DNA from: Enterobacter_D sp963521185
Lineage (GTDB): Bacteria; Pseudomonadota; Gammaproteobacteria; Enterobacterales; Enterobacteriaceae
Assembly: GCA_963521185.1 (NCBI GenBank)
Contig: CAUQTV010000008.1
Coordinates: 62,001-126,000 of the forward strand
Direction: 5' to 3'
Length of the DNA stretch: 64,000 bases
Shown piece after piece: positions 52,038 through 61,701 of this stretch. Under the pieces are notes generated by a model. The model searched no databases, had not been told where the DNA came from, and saw nothing but the letters and a program-made list of their open reading frames with translations. Made by a program: the position numbers and the translations under genes. The first letter of the stretch is position 1; each line of letters opens with the position of its first letter.

Positions 52038-52409
52038 TTAACGATAGTGCGACCAGAGCAGCATGCCCCAGGTGGCGAGCGCCAGCAGAATCGACATCAG
52101 CACCGCCGCCGATCCCATGTCCTTCGCCCGACCAGAGAGCTCGTGAAACTCGGCACCGATGCGGTCCACCACCGCTTCAATCGCACTGTTGAGAATTTCC
52201 ACTATCATTACCAACGCCACTGACCCAATCAGCAGAACACGTGTAATGGCGTCCACGTCCAGCCAGCAAGCGATGACAATCGCAGCGATCACCGCCACCG
52301 ATTCCTGTCGGAATGCCGCTTCGTTGATCCATGCTGCGCGTACCCCTTTCCAGGAATAGCCCGCTGCTTTAATGATTCGTGTTAACCCAGTGGTATTATT
52401 GGCCATCAA
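52038..52409 (-). CDS. dgkA: Diacylglycerol kinase
   Basis: A 123-residue integral membrane kinase that phosphorylates diacylglycerol released during membrane-derived oligosaccharide synthesis. Three transmembrane helices, the N-terminal amphipathic segment GLTRIIKAAGYSWKG, and the catalytic ILNSAIEAVVDRIGAEFHELSGRAKDMGSAAV with the conserved Glu/Asp/Asn residues are visible. Near E. coli length. Divergent from plsB, another phospholipid gene, as in E. coli. Confidence 0.97.
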   Translation of the reverse strand: MMANNTTGLTRIIKAAGYSWKGVRAAWINEAAFRQESVAVIAAIVIACWLDVDAITRVLLIGSVALVMIVEILNSAIEAVVDRIGAEFHELSGRAKDMGSAAVLMSILLALATWGMLLWSHYR

Positions 52410-52536
52410 AAAGAACCTTTTTATGTAATTAGCGTCAATGTCTATACGAGCTTACCGAGGTACAACAGAATTTCCGCGCGCTTTCTGATATTCTTGCGGC
52501 GCAATGGCATTTTTAACCAGAGGCTTCACATCGTTT

Positions 52537-54954
52537 ATGTCCGGCTGGCCACGAATTTACTACAAATTACTTAATTTACCATTAAGCGTACTGGTAAAAA
52601 GCAAGTCTATCCCAGCAGAACCTGCACAGGAATTGGGACTCGATACTTCACGCCCAATTATGTACGTTTTGCCCTATAACTCTAAGGCAGACTTGCTGAC
52701 TCTGCGCGCGCAATGTCTGGCACATGAATTGCCAGACCCGCTGGAACCGCTGGAGATCGACGGCACGCTGTTACCGCGTTACGTGTTCATCCACGGTGGA
52801 CCGCGTATTTTCACGTACTACACGCCAAAAGAAGAGTCGATCAAGCTGTTCCATGACTATCTCGACCTGCACCGCAGCCATCCGGATTTGGATGTGCAAA
52901 TGGTGCCGGTATCGGTGATGTTTGGCCGATCGCCAGGGCGTGAAAAAGGTGAAGTTAACCCACCGCTGCGCATGCTTAACGGCGCACAGAAGTTCTTTGC
53001 CATCTCCTGGCTGGGGCGTGACAGCTTTGTGCGCTTCTCCCCGCCGGTTTCGCTGCGCCGCATGGCGACCGAGCACGGCACGGACAAAATCATCGCTCAG
53101 AAGCTGGCTCGCGTTGCGCGTATGCACTTTGCCCGTCAGCGCCTGGCCGCCGTTGGCCCGCGCCTGCCTGCACGTCAGGATCTGTTCAACAAGCTGCTGT
53201 CGTCAAAAGCGATTGCCCGCGCGGTTGAAGACGAAGCGCGCAGCAAGAAAATCTCCCATGAGAAGGCGCAGCAAAACGCCGTCGCGCTGATGGAAGAGAT
53301 TGCGGCTAACTTCTCTTACGAAATGATCCGCGTCTCCGACCGCATCCTGAGTTTTACCTGGAACCGGTTGTATCAGGGCATCAACGTGCACAACGCTGAG
53401 CGCGTGCGCCAGTTGGCCCACGACGGGCATGAAATTGTCTACGTGCCCTGCCACCGCAGTCACATGGACTACCTGCTGCTGTCGTATGTGCTTTACCACC
53501 AGGGGCTGGTGCCGCCGCATATCGCCGCCGGGATTAACCTGAACTTCTGGCCCGCAGGCCCGATTTTCCGCCGCCTGGGCGCGTTCTTTATTCGCCGCAC
53601 CTTCAAAGGCAACAAGCTCTACTCCACCGTCTTCCGCGAGTATCTCGGTGAGCTGTTCAACCGTGGCTATTCCGTGGAATATTTCGTTGAAGGGGGGCGT
53701 TCCCGCACGGGTCGCCTGCTCGATCCGAAAACCGGCACGCTGTCGATGACCATTCAGGCGATGCTGCGTGGCGGCACGCGTCCTATCACGCTGGTGCCGA
53801 TTTATATCGGTTACGAGCATGTGATGGAAGTGGGCACCTACGCGAAAGAGCTTCGCGGCGCGACGAAAGAAAAAGAGAGTCTGATGCAGATGGTGCGCGG
53901 CCTGAGCAAGCTGCGTAACCTGGGTCAGGGCTACGTTAACTTTGGCGAACCGATGCCGCTGATGACGTACCTCAACAACCACGTGCCGGAGTGGCGCGAG
54001 TCCATCGATCCGATTGAAGCGGTGCGTCCGGCCTGGCTGACGCCAACGGTCAACAGTATCGCCGCCGATCTGATGGTGCGTATCAACAACGCCGGTGCGG
54101 CAAACGCCATGAACCTGTGCTGTACCGCGCTGCTGGCGTCGCGTCAGCGCTCGCTCACCCGCGAACAGCTGACCGAGCAGCTCAACTGCTATCTGGATCT
54201 GTTGCGTAACGCGCCGTATGCGTCTGATGCCACCGTGCCGACGGCGAGCGCCAATGAGCTGATCGAACACGCCCTGCAAATGAATAAGTTTGAGGTCGAG
54301 AAAGACACCATTGGCGACATCATCATTCTGCCGCGCGAGCAGGCGGTGCTGATGACCTACTATCGCAACAACATTGCGCACATGCTGGTGCTGCCGTCGC
54401 TGATGGCGGCAATTATCACCCAGCATCGCCAGATCTCCCGCGAGGAGATCCTGCGCCACGTTGAAGAGCTATATCCGATGCTGAAAGCGGAGCTGTTCCT
54501 GCGTTGGGAAAAAGCCGAGCTGGCAGGCGTACTGGAGACGCTGACCGCCGAACTGCTGCGTCAGGATCTGGTGATTGCGAAGGACGATAAGCTGCACATC
54601 AACCCGCTGCACTCCCGCACCCTGCAACTGCTGGCAGCCGGTGCGCGCGAGACGCTGCAACGCTACGCCATCACCTTCTGGCTGCTAAGCCAGAACCCGT
54701 CGGTGAACCGCAGTACGCTGGAAAAAGAGAGCCGCACGCTGGCTCAGCGCTTGTCGGTGCTTCACGGCATCAACGCGCCGGAGTTCTTCGATAAAGCGGT
54801 ATTCAGCACCTTAGTGCTGACGCTGCGTGACGAAGGCTACATCAGTGATACCGGCGATGCCGATCCGATGAAAACGCTTCAGGTGTATCAGCTGCTGGCG
54901 GATTTGGTGACGTCGGATGTGCGCTTAACGATAGAAAGCGCAACCAGTCAGTAA
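52537..54954 (+). CDS. plsB: Glycerol-3-phosphate acyltransferase
   Basis: An 805-residue inner-membrane enzyme for the first step of phospholipid synthesis, acylating sn-glycerol-3-phosphate from acyl-CoA or acyl-ACP. Acyltransferase block I is CHRSHMDYLLL (HX4D), block II includes GPIFRRLGAFFIRRTF, block III is VEGGRSRTGR and block IV ITLVPIYIGYE. ATG 52537 (MSGWPRIYYKLL) matches the E. coli mature start and has AGAGG upstream; an in-frame ATG at 52504 would add 11 residues. A REP-like palindrome separates it from the convergent ubiA. Confidence 0.96.
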   Translation: MSGWPRIYYKLLNLPLSVLVKSKSIPAEPAQELGLDTSRPIMYVLPYNSKADLLTLRAQCLAHELPDPLEPLEIDGTLLPRYVFIHGGPRIFTYYTPKEESIKLFHDYLDLHRSHPDLDVQMVPVSVMFGRSPGREKGEVNPPLRMLNGAQKFFAISWLGRDSFVRFSPPVSLRRMATEHGTDKIIAQKLARVARMHFARQRLAAVGPRLPARQDLFNKLLSSKAIARAVEDEARSKKISHEKAQQNAVALMEEIAANFSYEMIRVSDRILSFTWNRLYQGINVHNAERVRQLAHDGHEIVYVPCHRSHMDYLLLSYVLYHQGLVPPHIAAGINLNFWPAGPIFRRLGAFFIRRTFKGNKLYSTVFREYLGELFNRGYSVEYFVEGGRSRTGRLLDPKTGTLSMTIQAMLRGGTRPITLVPIYIGYEHVMEVGTYAKELRGATKEKESLMQMVRGLSKLRNLGQGYVNFGEPMPLMTYLNNHVPEWRESIDPIEAVRPAWLTPTVNSIAADLMVRINNAGAANAMNLCCTALLASRQRSLTREQLTEQLNCYLDLLRNAPYASDATVPTASANELIEHALQMNKFEVEKDTIGDIIILPREQAVLMTYYRNNIAHMLVLPSLMAAIITQHRQISREEILRHVEELYPMLKAELFLRWEKAELAGVLETLTAELLRQDLVIAKDDKLHINPLHSRTLQLLAAGARETLQRYAITFWLLSQNPSVNRSTLEKESRTLAQRLSVLHGINAPEFFDKAVFSTLVLTLRDEGYISDTGDADPMKTLQVYQLLADLVTSDVRLTIESATSQ

Positions 54955-54969
54955 GAGCGGGTGCGCGGT

Positions 54970-54994
54970 GCCCGGCGGCGTAAGCTTGCCGGGC
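54970..54994. repeat. REP-like palindrome between plsB and ubiA
   Basis: GCCCGGCGGCGTAAGC-TTGCCGGGC: complementary ends in the 52-bp gap between convergent genes. It may also stop transcription from both sides. Confidence 0.75.
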
Positions 54995-55006
54995 CACTAA
55001 AGAAAA

Positions 55007-55879
55007 TCAACGGGCGAGATAGCTCAGCGCCAGCCCCAAAAACAGCGCCAGGCCCACATAGTTATTGTTCATAAACGCTTTGAAACAGGCGTCCCGATCA
55101 CGATCGACAATCAACCGCTGCTGATAGATAAACAGCGCTCCCGCCACCGCAATCGACGCATAATATACCCAGCCCAGCCCGCTCAGTACGCCAACGACGG
55201 CCATCAATGCCAGTACGGCAACCTGCAAAATACCGACGATCAGCTTGTCGTGACGACCAAACAAAATGGCGGTCGATTTAATGCCAATCTTCACGTCATC
55301 GTCCCGATCCACCATGGCATAGAGCGTGTCATAGGCCACCGCCCAGAGAATGTTGGCGAGGAACATCAGCCAGCAGCTTAGCGGCACCGACTCGCTCACG
55401 GCGGCAAAGGCCATGGGGATCGACCAGCCAAACGCCGCCCCCAGCACCACCTGCGGCAGATGCGTGTAGCGCTTCATAAACGGGTAGACCCACGCCAGCG
55501 CCAGCGCGGCAACCGACAGCAAAATCGTCATCAGGTTGAGCGTCAGCACCAGCAAAAACGCCAGCAGCACCAGCACCACAAACAGCGTGCGTGCCTCTTT
55601 CTCGCTTACCGCGCCGCTCGGCAGCGGACGGTTGGCGGTGCGCTTTACGTGGCCATCAAATTTACGGTCGGCATAATCGTTGACCACGCAACCCGCCGCG
55701 CGCATCAGCCAGACGCCCGCGACAAATACTGCGAGGATCCACAGCGGCGGCAAACCCGGCGTTGCCACCCACAGCGCCCACAGCGTGGGCCACAGCAGCA
55801 ACAGTGCGCCAATCGGTTTGTCCGTGCGCATTAAACGGTGATACGCCAGCAGCTTGCTCTGCGTCAGACTCCACTCCAT
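55007..55879 (-). CDS. ubiA: 4-hydroxybenzoate octaprenyltransferase
   Basis: A 290-residue integral membrane prenyltransferase of ubiquinone synthesis. The two aspartate-rich motifs that bind Mg-diphosphate are VNDYADRKFDGHV and YDTLYAMVDRDDDVKIG. About eight to nine transmembrane segments. The length equals E. coli UbiA. It follows ubiC after 12 bases in the same operon: UbiC makes 4-hydroxybenzoate and UbiA prenylates it. Confidence 0.97.
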   Translation of the reverse strand: MEWSLTQSKLLAYHRLMRTDKPIGALLLLWPTLWALWVATPGLPPLWILAVFVAGVWLMRAAGCVVNDYADRKFDGHVKRTANRPLPSGAVSEKEARTLFVVLVLLAFLLVLTLNLMTILLSVAALALAWVYPFMKRYTHLPQVVLGAAFGWSIPMAFAAVSESVPLSCWLMFLANILWAVAYDTLYAMVDRDDDVKIGIKSTAILFGRHDKLIVGILQVAVLALMAVVGVLSGLGWVYYASIAVAGALFIYQQRLIVDRDRDACFKAFMNNNYVGLALFLGLALSYLAR

Positions 55880-55891
55880 GTTTTCTTCCTC

Positions 55892-56389
55892 TTAATACAA
55901 CGGCGATGCAGGCAAAAAAAGTTCTGTTAGCAGCAACGGCTTTCCACTCAGGCGCAAACGGGACCGGCGACCCCATAAAGCGTCATGGCGGCCAATCTCG
56001 ATAAAATCACGGGTCAATTCGGATGAGGTAAACAGATAGCGCCCCAGCGGCGTTTTGCCCAGCTGTTGCAGCGCGATTTCCGGGCCGTTAAGCGTGGATT
56101 CAGGCACCACGGTGCGCCCGGCAAGCCAGGGTTCGCCGTCGGCGCAGAGTAAAATTTCACGCAGCCAGTAGCGCGCATCCTGCGGTAACAAGGCGAGTTC
56201 TTCGCTCACCGCGTCTGGCGCGACGAAGCCTTCCTGAATGAGCGTCACGCTCACCTGCCTGCCTTGCTGCTCAAAACGTTTGGTCATGGAATCTTCCAGC
56301 AACAGCCAGTCCAGCAGTTGCGAGTCCAGCGCGGGGATTGCGTCAAAATAGCGCAGCGCACGCAGTTGCGTTAGCGCAGGGTGTGACAT
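55892..56389 (-). CDS. ubiC: Chorismate lyase
   Basis: A 165-residue cytoplasmic enzyme that splits chorismate to 4-hydroxybenzoate and pyruvate. Family segments are the N-terminal LDWLLLEDSMTKRFEQQG, REILLCADGEPWLAGRTVVPESTL, LGRYLF and IGRHDALWGRRSRLRL. The length equals E. coli UbiC. First gene of ubiCA; the promoter should lie at 56390-56450, where nothing unusual is seen. Confidence 0.96.
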   Translation of the reverse strand: MSHPALTQLRALRYFDAIPALDSQLLDWLLLEDSMTKRFEQQGRQVSVTLIQEGFVAPDAVSEELALLPQDARYWLREILLCADGEPWLAGRTVVPESTLNGPEIALQQLGKTPLGRYLFTSSELTRDFIEIGRHDALWGRRSRLRLSGKPLLLTELFLPASPLY

Positions 56390-56506
56390 GCCTTACTCTC
56401 CGGTACATAACGTATCAGTATTGTATCGCAGAATAGCGGGGGGCGGCGGGCAAACTTCATTCACTTTGCAAAAGTGCAACAGTTGCGCAACAGAGGCTGC
56501 TGCGCG

Positions 56507-56536
56507 GAAAAAAGGGTGCACCGGTTAAGGTGCACC
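56507..56536 (-). terminator. Terminator of malM / malK operon
   Basis: GGTGCACC-TTAACC-GGTGCACC on the minus strand, an 8-bp stem of self-complementary octamers, followed by CTTTTTT. It lies 32 bases after the malM stop. Confidence 0.88.
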
Positions 56537-56568
56537 AAACAGGCAAAATCAGCATTGCGGGGAGACGA

Positions 56569-57540
56569 TCACCCCTTGCCTTTTACACTGCTGATAAACG
56601 TTGGACGGGCGGTTTTAGAGCCGAGGCTTTCAGCTTCGTTAAGTAATTTCAGCGCTTTATCGATTTCGCCTTTGGCAACGGCTTGCTTAATGCCCTGATT
56701 GAAGTAGTTTTCCGTATCGCTGAGCACCGGCTCGTGTTTCACGGCAGGGGCAGGTGCAGCGGCGGGTGCGGCCGCAGGTGCCGGTGCGCTGTAAGCGGCG
56801 GCAGGCGCGACATAGGCGGTGGCGGGCGCGGCGGTGTTACCGACGGTGACGGACGCCTGATTAGAGGATCCAAACAGCGGGCCGACTAAAATGCTGGAGG
56901 TGGAGTTGTTGCTCACTTTTAGCTTCAGTTTGCCGTCGGTGACGTGGCGCGCAACCGGATCAGGAATATCCGGGATCGCATTGCCCACGCCTTTTGCATA
57001 AGCCTTCGCCGGGTTGGTCATGGTGGTGGTTTTTTGCAGATCCTCCGGCGTGGTGAACACCAGCAGATACAGCTTCTGTTGCCCCAGCGCAGGCATGAGC
57101 TTCACCGAACCTTCGAGGCGATCTTCAGAGACGGCACCGGGCTCCTGATAGGCGAAATAGCTGCTAGGGAAGTAAGCCGACGGATTTAAATTCTGGTCCA
57201 GCACCAGCAGGTTAGGGGCAAAAATCGAGTGCTGCTTTTCACCGAGGCTGGTCAGCGTCACCGTTAATTCACCGATGTTGGCGGGCACGCTGTAGGCCAC
57301 CACTTTACCGCTGATGCCGGGTACGTTGAGGGTCTGACCGGTGGTTGCGACATCGGTGGCTTGCGTTTGGGACTGGGCGACGGGCGTCCAGGCCAGCTGT
57401 TGCAGCGCCGACGCCGGGATAGCCGGTGCGGCGGCGGTATTCTGCGGCACGATATTCACGTCGGCAAAGCTGATGGCGGGCATACCGCCGAGGATCCCTG
57501 CGCTCAGGCAAAGCGCGACGAGCGTTTTTTTCATTTTCAT
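56569..57540 (-). CDS. malM: Maltose operon periplasmic protein MalM
   Basis: A 323-residue exported protein with signal peptide (MKMKKTLVALCLSAGILGGMPAISFA, cleavage before DVN). LNVPGISGKVVAYSVPANIGELT and DPAKAYAKGVGNAIPDIPDPVARH match E. coli MalM. An Ala/Pro-rich linker (about residues 240-270, repeated AAAPAP units) is longer than I recall in E. coli. The C-terminal EYF-NQGIKQAVAKGEIDKALKLLNEAE is TPR-like. Its role in maltose use is not established. Last gene of malK-lamB-malM. Confidence 0.95.
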   Translation of the reverse strand: MKMKKTLVALCLSAGILGGMPAISFADVNIVPQNTAAAPAIPASALQQLAWTPVAQSQTQATDVATTGQTLNVPGISGKVVAYSVPANIGELTVTLTSLGEKQHSIFAPNLLVLDQNLNPSAYFPSSYFAYQEPGAVSEDRLEGSVKLMPALGQQKLYLLVFTTPEDLQKTTTMTNPAKAYAKGVGNAIPDIPDPVARHVTDGKLKLKVSNNSTSSILVGPLFGSSNQASVTVGNTAAPATAYVAPAAAYSAPAPAAAPAAAPAPAVKHEPVLSDTENYFNQGIKQAVAKGEIDKALKLLNEAESLGSKTARPTFISSVKGKG

Positions 57541-57622
57541 TGTTTTAACCTCAATACGCAGATTTGACGGTAGCCAGGCAATAGCGCGTCAGATCTCAAA
57601 TGACTTAACTGATGAGGGTTAA

Positions 57623-57640
57623 GAGGGGCTTTCGCCCCTC
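57623..57640 (-). terminator. Intercistronic hairpin lamB-malM
   Basis: GAGGGGC-TTTC-GCCCCTC, a 7-bp stem 24 bases after the lamB stop without a strong U-run. More likely an attenuating or mRNA-protecting hairpin than a full terminator. Confidence 0.55.
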
Positions 57641-57664
57641 TCCGGTATAACGTTTACTGCGTAA

Positions 57665-58984
57665 TTACCACCAGATTTCCATCTGTGCGCCGAAGGTGAC
57701 TTCGTCGCTGTCGCCACGGCTGGTATTACCAAACGGCGTGAAATCACCGTTGGATGCGGCCAGTGATGTGGCGCTGCCGTTGTCAGCTTTCACGTAACCC
57801 CATTTCTCATCCCACTTGGCGTAGGTGGCGAAAACGCGGATGGCCGGACGGGACCAGATGCTGTCGCCCGCCTGCCACTGTTGGGCGAGGGTGATTTTGT
57901 ACTGGTTGTTGGTCTCATCAACCTGCTGCGATTTCACGTTGTCGTAGCCCACTTCCAACAGGGTGCTCATGATCGGTGTCCATTTGTACATTGGACGCAC
58001 ACCGACGGTCCACCAGGTGTTGCCACGGTTGTTGTCGCGGTCGATATCCTGATACATGCCGACGTACATCATGTCCCAACGATCGCCCATCGAGATTGAA
58101 CCGTGGTCCAGCACGCGGATCAGGCTGCCGTTGTTATCAACCGCGCCGCCGCGCGCCTGGCCTTTACCCTGAGAAATCATGGAGTCGGTTGCATACTGAA
58201 CAACAAACTTGTTAAAGCCGGTGCCGATGGTTTGCGTATGTTCCGCAGTGAACATCCAGCCATCTTTCGTTGCGCCTGGCTCTAAGTAGTAATCGTCAGG
58301 AATGTTGGTGTGACCATAGTCCACACCTAATTCCAGCGCGCCGCCTGGGTTGGTTTCCATGCCGCCTAAACGAACGTCGAAGACATCGTTCGGCACATCG
58401 TTGTTATAGGTTCTGATCCCTGTCGCCGGATCGATGTCACCGAACGCGGAGGAGCCGCCGGATTCAGACGAACGGGTTGCCGCAAAGGAGAGTTTACCGA
58501 TGCCGACGTCAACGTTTTCAAGACCAGCACCAGGACCTGAGATATCCCAGTAGTAGAAGTCGATCATGTGAACGTCATGACGCTGGTAGAAGCGTTTACC
58601 GGCCCAGATATTCGCACCAGGCAGGGCGTCGATCAGGTTTTTACCGACGACGTTAAATTCACGGATCGCAGGGGTATTGCTGTCTTCCCAGTCGTTGATT
58701 TGATCGGATTTGTAAGCAATGTTGCTATCGAAATAGAAGCTCTTATCTGCTTCTTTCCACACTTCCTGGCCTAGCTTAATTTCAGCGTAGGTTTCACATT
58801 CGTTACCGAGACGGTATTTAGCGTCTGCACCGGTTGCCTGGAAACACTGTTGCGTACCACCGCTGCCTGTCCAGCCGATACCCGAACGGGCGTAGCCTTT
58901 GAAGTCGACAGCGCCGGCATGGGCAGACAGGATGCCTGCTGTAATGGCGACTGCCACTGGGAGTTTGCGCAGAGTAATCATCAT
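57665..58984 (-). CDS. lamB: Maltoporin LamB
   Basis: A 439-residue outer-membrane porin for maltodextrins and, in E. coli, the lambda receptor. Signal peptide MMITLRKLPVAVAITAGILSAHAGA, then VDFKGYARSGIGWTGSGG. The 18-strand barrel ends in FGAQMEIWW. Conserved are the greasy-slide aromatics and VHMIDFYYWDISGPGAGLEN. The loop regions (for example around 210-225 and 320-340) differ from E. coli, as expected for phage-exposed loops. ATG 58984 is chosen by homology; upstream in-frame codons overlap malK. Expressed with malK under MalT/CRP. Confidence 0.97.
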   Translation of the reverse strand: MMITLRKLPVAVAITAGILSAHAGAVDFKGYARSGIGWTGSGGTQQCFQATGADAKYRLGNECETYAEIKLGQEVWKEADKSFYFDSNIAYKSDQINDWEDSNTPAIREFNVVGKNLIDALPGANIWAGKRFYQRHDVHMIDFYYWDISGPGAGLENVDVGIGKLSFAATRSSESGGSSAFGDIDPATGIRTYNNDVPNDVFDVRLGGMETNPGGALELGVDYGHTNIPDDYYLEPGATKDGWMFTAEHTQTIGTGFNKFVVQYATDSMISQGKGQARGGAVDNNGSLIRVLDHGSISMGDRWDMMYVGMYQDIDRDNNRGNTWWTVGVRPMYKWTPIMSTLLEVGYDNVKSQQVDETNNQYKITLAQQWQAGDSIWSRPAIRVFATYAKWDEKWGYVKADNGSATSLAASNGDFTPFGNTSRGDSDEVTFGAQMEIWW

Positions 58985-59031
58985 TCTATCTCCTGAGAGC
59001 TTTGCTTTGCTTTTCTTTGTAATGGGAATGC

Positions 59032-60141
59032 TTAAACGCCTGGCTCCTGATGCAACCGACGACAAGCAGTGCCATCCTCACGGAACAGATGGCAGCGCTC
59101 CGGCGGCAAGCCGATAGCGAATGTGGCACCCTCTTCTACCAACACCACGTCAGTCTGGCGATACACCAGGTTCTGACGGATGGCGGGGATTTGGATATGA
59201 ATCTGTGTTTCATGACCTAACTGCTCGACGACCTGAACCATGCCCTCCAGGGTGACATCGGCGATGTCGCTGGGCAGCAGGTGCTCCGGACGAATACCGA
59301 GAGACATGTTTGCGCCGACCTGCACATGGGTGCTTTCAACCGGCAGCCAGACCTGCTGACGGTTCGGCAGTTCCACCTGCACCTGATCAATGGCGGTGGC
59401 GGTGACTTTCACCGGCAGGAAGTTCATCTTCGGCGAGCCAATAAAGCCTGCAACGAAGCGGTCCGCCGGGTAGTGATAGAGTTCAAGCGGCTTGCCGACC
59501 TGCGCCACGCGCCCGGCATCCAGCACCACAATTTTGTCCGCCAGCGTCATCGCTTCCACCTGGTCATGGGTCACGTAAATCATCGTGCGTCCCAGGCGTT
59601 TGTGCAGGCGGGAGATCTCAATGCGCATCTGTACGCGCAGTGCGGCGTCGAGGTTCGACAGCGGCTCATCGAGCAGGAACACGCGCGGTTCGGCCACCAG
59701 CGTGCGGCCGATCGCCACGCGCTGACGCTGACCGCCGGAAAGCGCCTTCGGTTTGCGATCCAGCAAATGCCCCAGTTGCAGCACGTCGGCAACCTGAGCA
59801 ACGCGCTGTTTGATCGTCTCTTTTTTCGCGCCCGCCAGCTTCAGACCAAAGGACATGTTTTCAGCGACGGAAAGGTGGGGATAGAGGGCATAAGACTGGA
59901 ACACCATGCCGACGCCGCGCTCAGCGGGCGGGATGTCATTCATGCGGGTGTCGCCAATAAATAAATCACCGCTGGTGATGGTTTCCAGCCCGGCAATCAT
60001 GCGCAGAAGTGTCGATTTACCACAGCCTGACGGACCGACAAACACCACAAACTCGCCTTCATTAATAACGAGATTGATCTCTTTCGATACGACAACGTCA
60101 CCCCAGGCTTTCGTTACGTTCTGCAACTCCACGCTCGCCAT
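59032..60141 (-). CDS. malK: Maltose/maltodextrin ABC transporter ATPase
   Basis: A 369-residue ATPase of the MalFGK2 importer. Walker A GPSGCGKST (about 36-44), Q-loop VFQSYALYPHLSV, signature LSGGQRQRVAIGRTLV, Walker B VFLLDEPLSNLD and the switch histidine in YVTHDQVEAMTLAD are intact. The C-terminal regulatory domain (about 235-369) includes IGSPKMNFLPV and GIRPEHL, which bind EIIA-Glc for inducer exclusion and sequester MalT. First gene of the leftward operon. Confidence 0.98.
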   Translation of the reverse strand: MASVELQNVTKAWGDVVVSKEINLVINEGEFVVFVGPSGCGKSTLLRMIAGLETITSGDLFIGDTRMNDIPPAERGVGMVFQSYALYPHLSVAENMSFGLKLAGAKKETIKQRVAQVADVLQLGHLLDRKPKALSGGQRQRVAIGRTLVAEPRVFLLDEPLSNLDAALRVQMRIEISRLHKRLGRTMIYVTHDQVEAMTLADKIVVLDAGRVAQVGKPLELYHYPADRFVAGFIGSPKMNFLPVKVTATAIDQVQVELPNRQQVWLPVESTHVQVGANMSLGIRPEHLLPSDIADVTLEGMVQVVEQLGHETQIHIQIPAIRQNLVYRQTDVVLVEEGATFAIGLPPERCHLFREDGTACRRLHQEPGV

Positions 60142-60502
60142 GCCCTTCTCCCTTCGTTACTGCGCTCACACCTTCAAGATGGGCCGACTATGCGTGATTC
60201 ATAACTTTGGTGAATCCTCCACCCCTCTCTTTTTTATGGGGGAGGAGACGGGAGGATGAGGCGACCGGGTCTGCCCTCACAAGTTCCCTGCTTTAGCGAT
60301 TTTCGTGATGGAGGCGGCAAAAATAGCCGCTGATTTATGTGCGCTACTGCTCATAACACTGATTTATGCAAAGCCGATCACATAAAGCGGGGGTGGGGCG
60401 TAGGCCCAAGGAGGATGAGAAGCGCTTGTCAAAACAGGAGACTGAGAAGCGTTAAGCCACCTCTGTGTATCTACGAGCACATCACCAAAAAGGATGGGAG
60501 AT
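60142..60502. promoter_or_regulatory. malK-malE divergent control region with MalT boxes
   Basis: A 361-bp gap. Candidate MalT boxes (consensus GGGGAKGAGG) are GGGGGAGGAG (60238-60247), GGAGGATGAGG (60251-60261) and GGAGGATGAG (60410-60419), with a reverse CCTCCACCCC near 60217. A CRP-like half-site GATCACAT is at 60376-60383. The arrangement of shared MalT/CRP sites driving both operons follows E. coli. The purine-rich box strings make exact counts uncertain. Confidence 0.7.
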
Positions 60503-61693
60503 ATGAAAATCAAAACTGGCGCAGGCATCCTCGCATTGTCAGCGTTAACGACGATGATGTTTACCGCCCCGGCTCTCGCCAAGATTGAAGAAGGTAAGCT
60601 GGTTATCTGGATCAACGGCGATAAAGGCTACAACGGCCTCGCTGAAGTGGGTAAAAAATTCGAAAAAGATACCGGCATTAAAGTGACCGTTGAACACCCG
60701 GATAAACTGGAAGAGAAATACCCGCAGGTGGCAGCGACCGGCGACGGCCCGGACATCATCTTCTGGGCGCATGACCGTTTTGGCGGCTACGCGCAGTCTG
60801 GTCTGCTGGCAGAGGTGACGCCGGACAAAGCCTTCCAGGACAAACTCTTCCCGTTTACCTGGGACGCGGTGCGCTATAACGGCAAAATCATCGCCTACCC
60901 GATCTCCGTGGAATCCCTGTCGCTGATTTACAACAAAGACCTGGTACCGAACCCGCCGAAAACCTGGGAAGAGATCCCGGCGCTGGATAAAGAACTGAAA
61001 GCGAAAGGTAAGAGCGCGCTGATGTTCAACCTGCAAGAGCCGTACTTTACCTGGCCGATCATTGCCGCTGACGGCGGTTACGCCTTCAAATACGCCAACG
61101 GCAAGTACGACGTGAAAGACGTCGGCGTGGACAGCGCAGGCGCGAAAGCGGGCCTCGGCTTCCTGGTGGATTTGATCAAAAACAAACACATGAACGCCGA
61201 TACCGATTACTCCATCGCGGAAGCCGCTTTCAACAAAGGCGAAACCGCAATGACAATCAACGGCCCCTGGGCGTGGGCCAACATCGATAAGAGCAAAATC
61301 AATTACGGCGTAACCCAACTGCCAACCTTCAAAGGCAAAGCGTCTAAGCCGTTCGTGGGCGTGCTGAGCGCCGGGATCAACGCCGCCAGCCCGAACAAAG
61401 AGCTGGCAAAAGAGTTCCTCGAAAACTACTTGCTGACCGACCAGGGCCTGGCGGAAGTGAACAAGGATAAACCGTTGGGCGCAGTGGCCCTGAAATCCTA
61501 TCAGGAGCAGTTAGCGAAAGATCCGCGCATTGCCGCCACCATGGCGAACGCGCAAACCGGTGAAATCATGCCGAACGTTCCGCAGATGGCCGCCTTCTGG
61601 TACGCCGTACGCACGGCGGTGATCAACGCCGCCAGCGGTCGTCAGACGGTAGATGCTGCACTGAAAGATGCACAGGGTCGTATTACGAAGTAA
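60503..61693 (+). CDS. malE: Maltose/maltodextrin-binding protein
   Basis: A 396-residue periplasmic protein with signal peptide 1-26 (cleavage ALA before KIEEGK). It binds maltose and maltodextrins and docks on MalFG; the maltose-loaded form also signals through Tar. Ligand residues sit in IWINGDKGYNGL, WAHDRFGGYAQSG and EPYFTWPL. Same length as E. coli MalE. ATG 60503 with GGGAG upstream is chosen over 60494. Most abundant product of the operon; the following repeats may stabilise its mRNA. Confidence 0.98.
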   Translation: MKIKTGAGILALSALTTMMFTAPALAKIEEGKLVIWINGDKGYNGLAEVGKKFEKDTGIKVTVEHPDKLEEKYPQVAATGDGPDIIFWAHDRFGGYAQSGLLAEVTPDKAFQDKLFPFTWDAVRYNGKIIAYPISVESLSLIYNKDLVPNPPKTWEEIPALDKELKAKGKSALMFNLQEPYFTWPIIAADGGYAFKYANGKYDVKDVGVDSAGAKAGLGFLVDLIKNKHMNADTDYSIAEAAFNKGETAMTINGPWAWANIDKSKINYGVTQLPTFKGKASKPFVGVLSAGINAASPNKELAKEFLENYLLTDQGLAEVNKDKPLGAVALKSYQEQLAKDPRIAATMANAQTGEIMPNVPQMAAFWYAVRTAVINAASGRQTVDAALKDAQGRITK

Positions 61694-61701
61694 GCACAAG
61701 T

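Noticed and set aside
53203..54459. 418-codon minus-strand open frame inside plsB
   Set aside because: Antisense shadow of a well-conserved gene in high-GC codon context; no Shine-Dalgarno, no recognisable protein.
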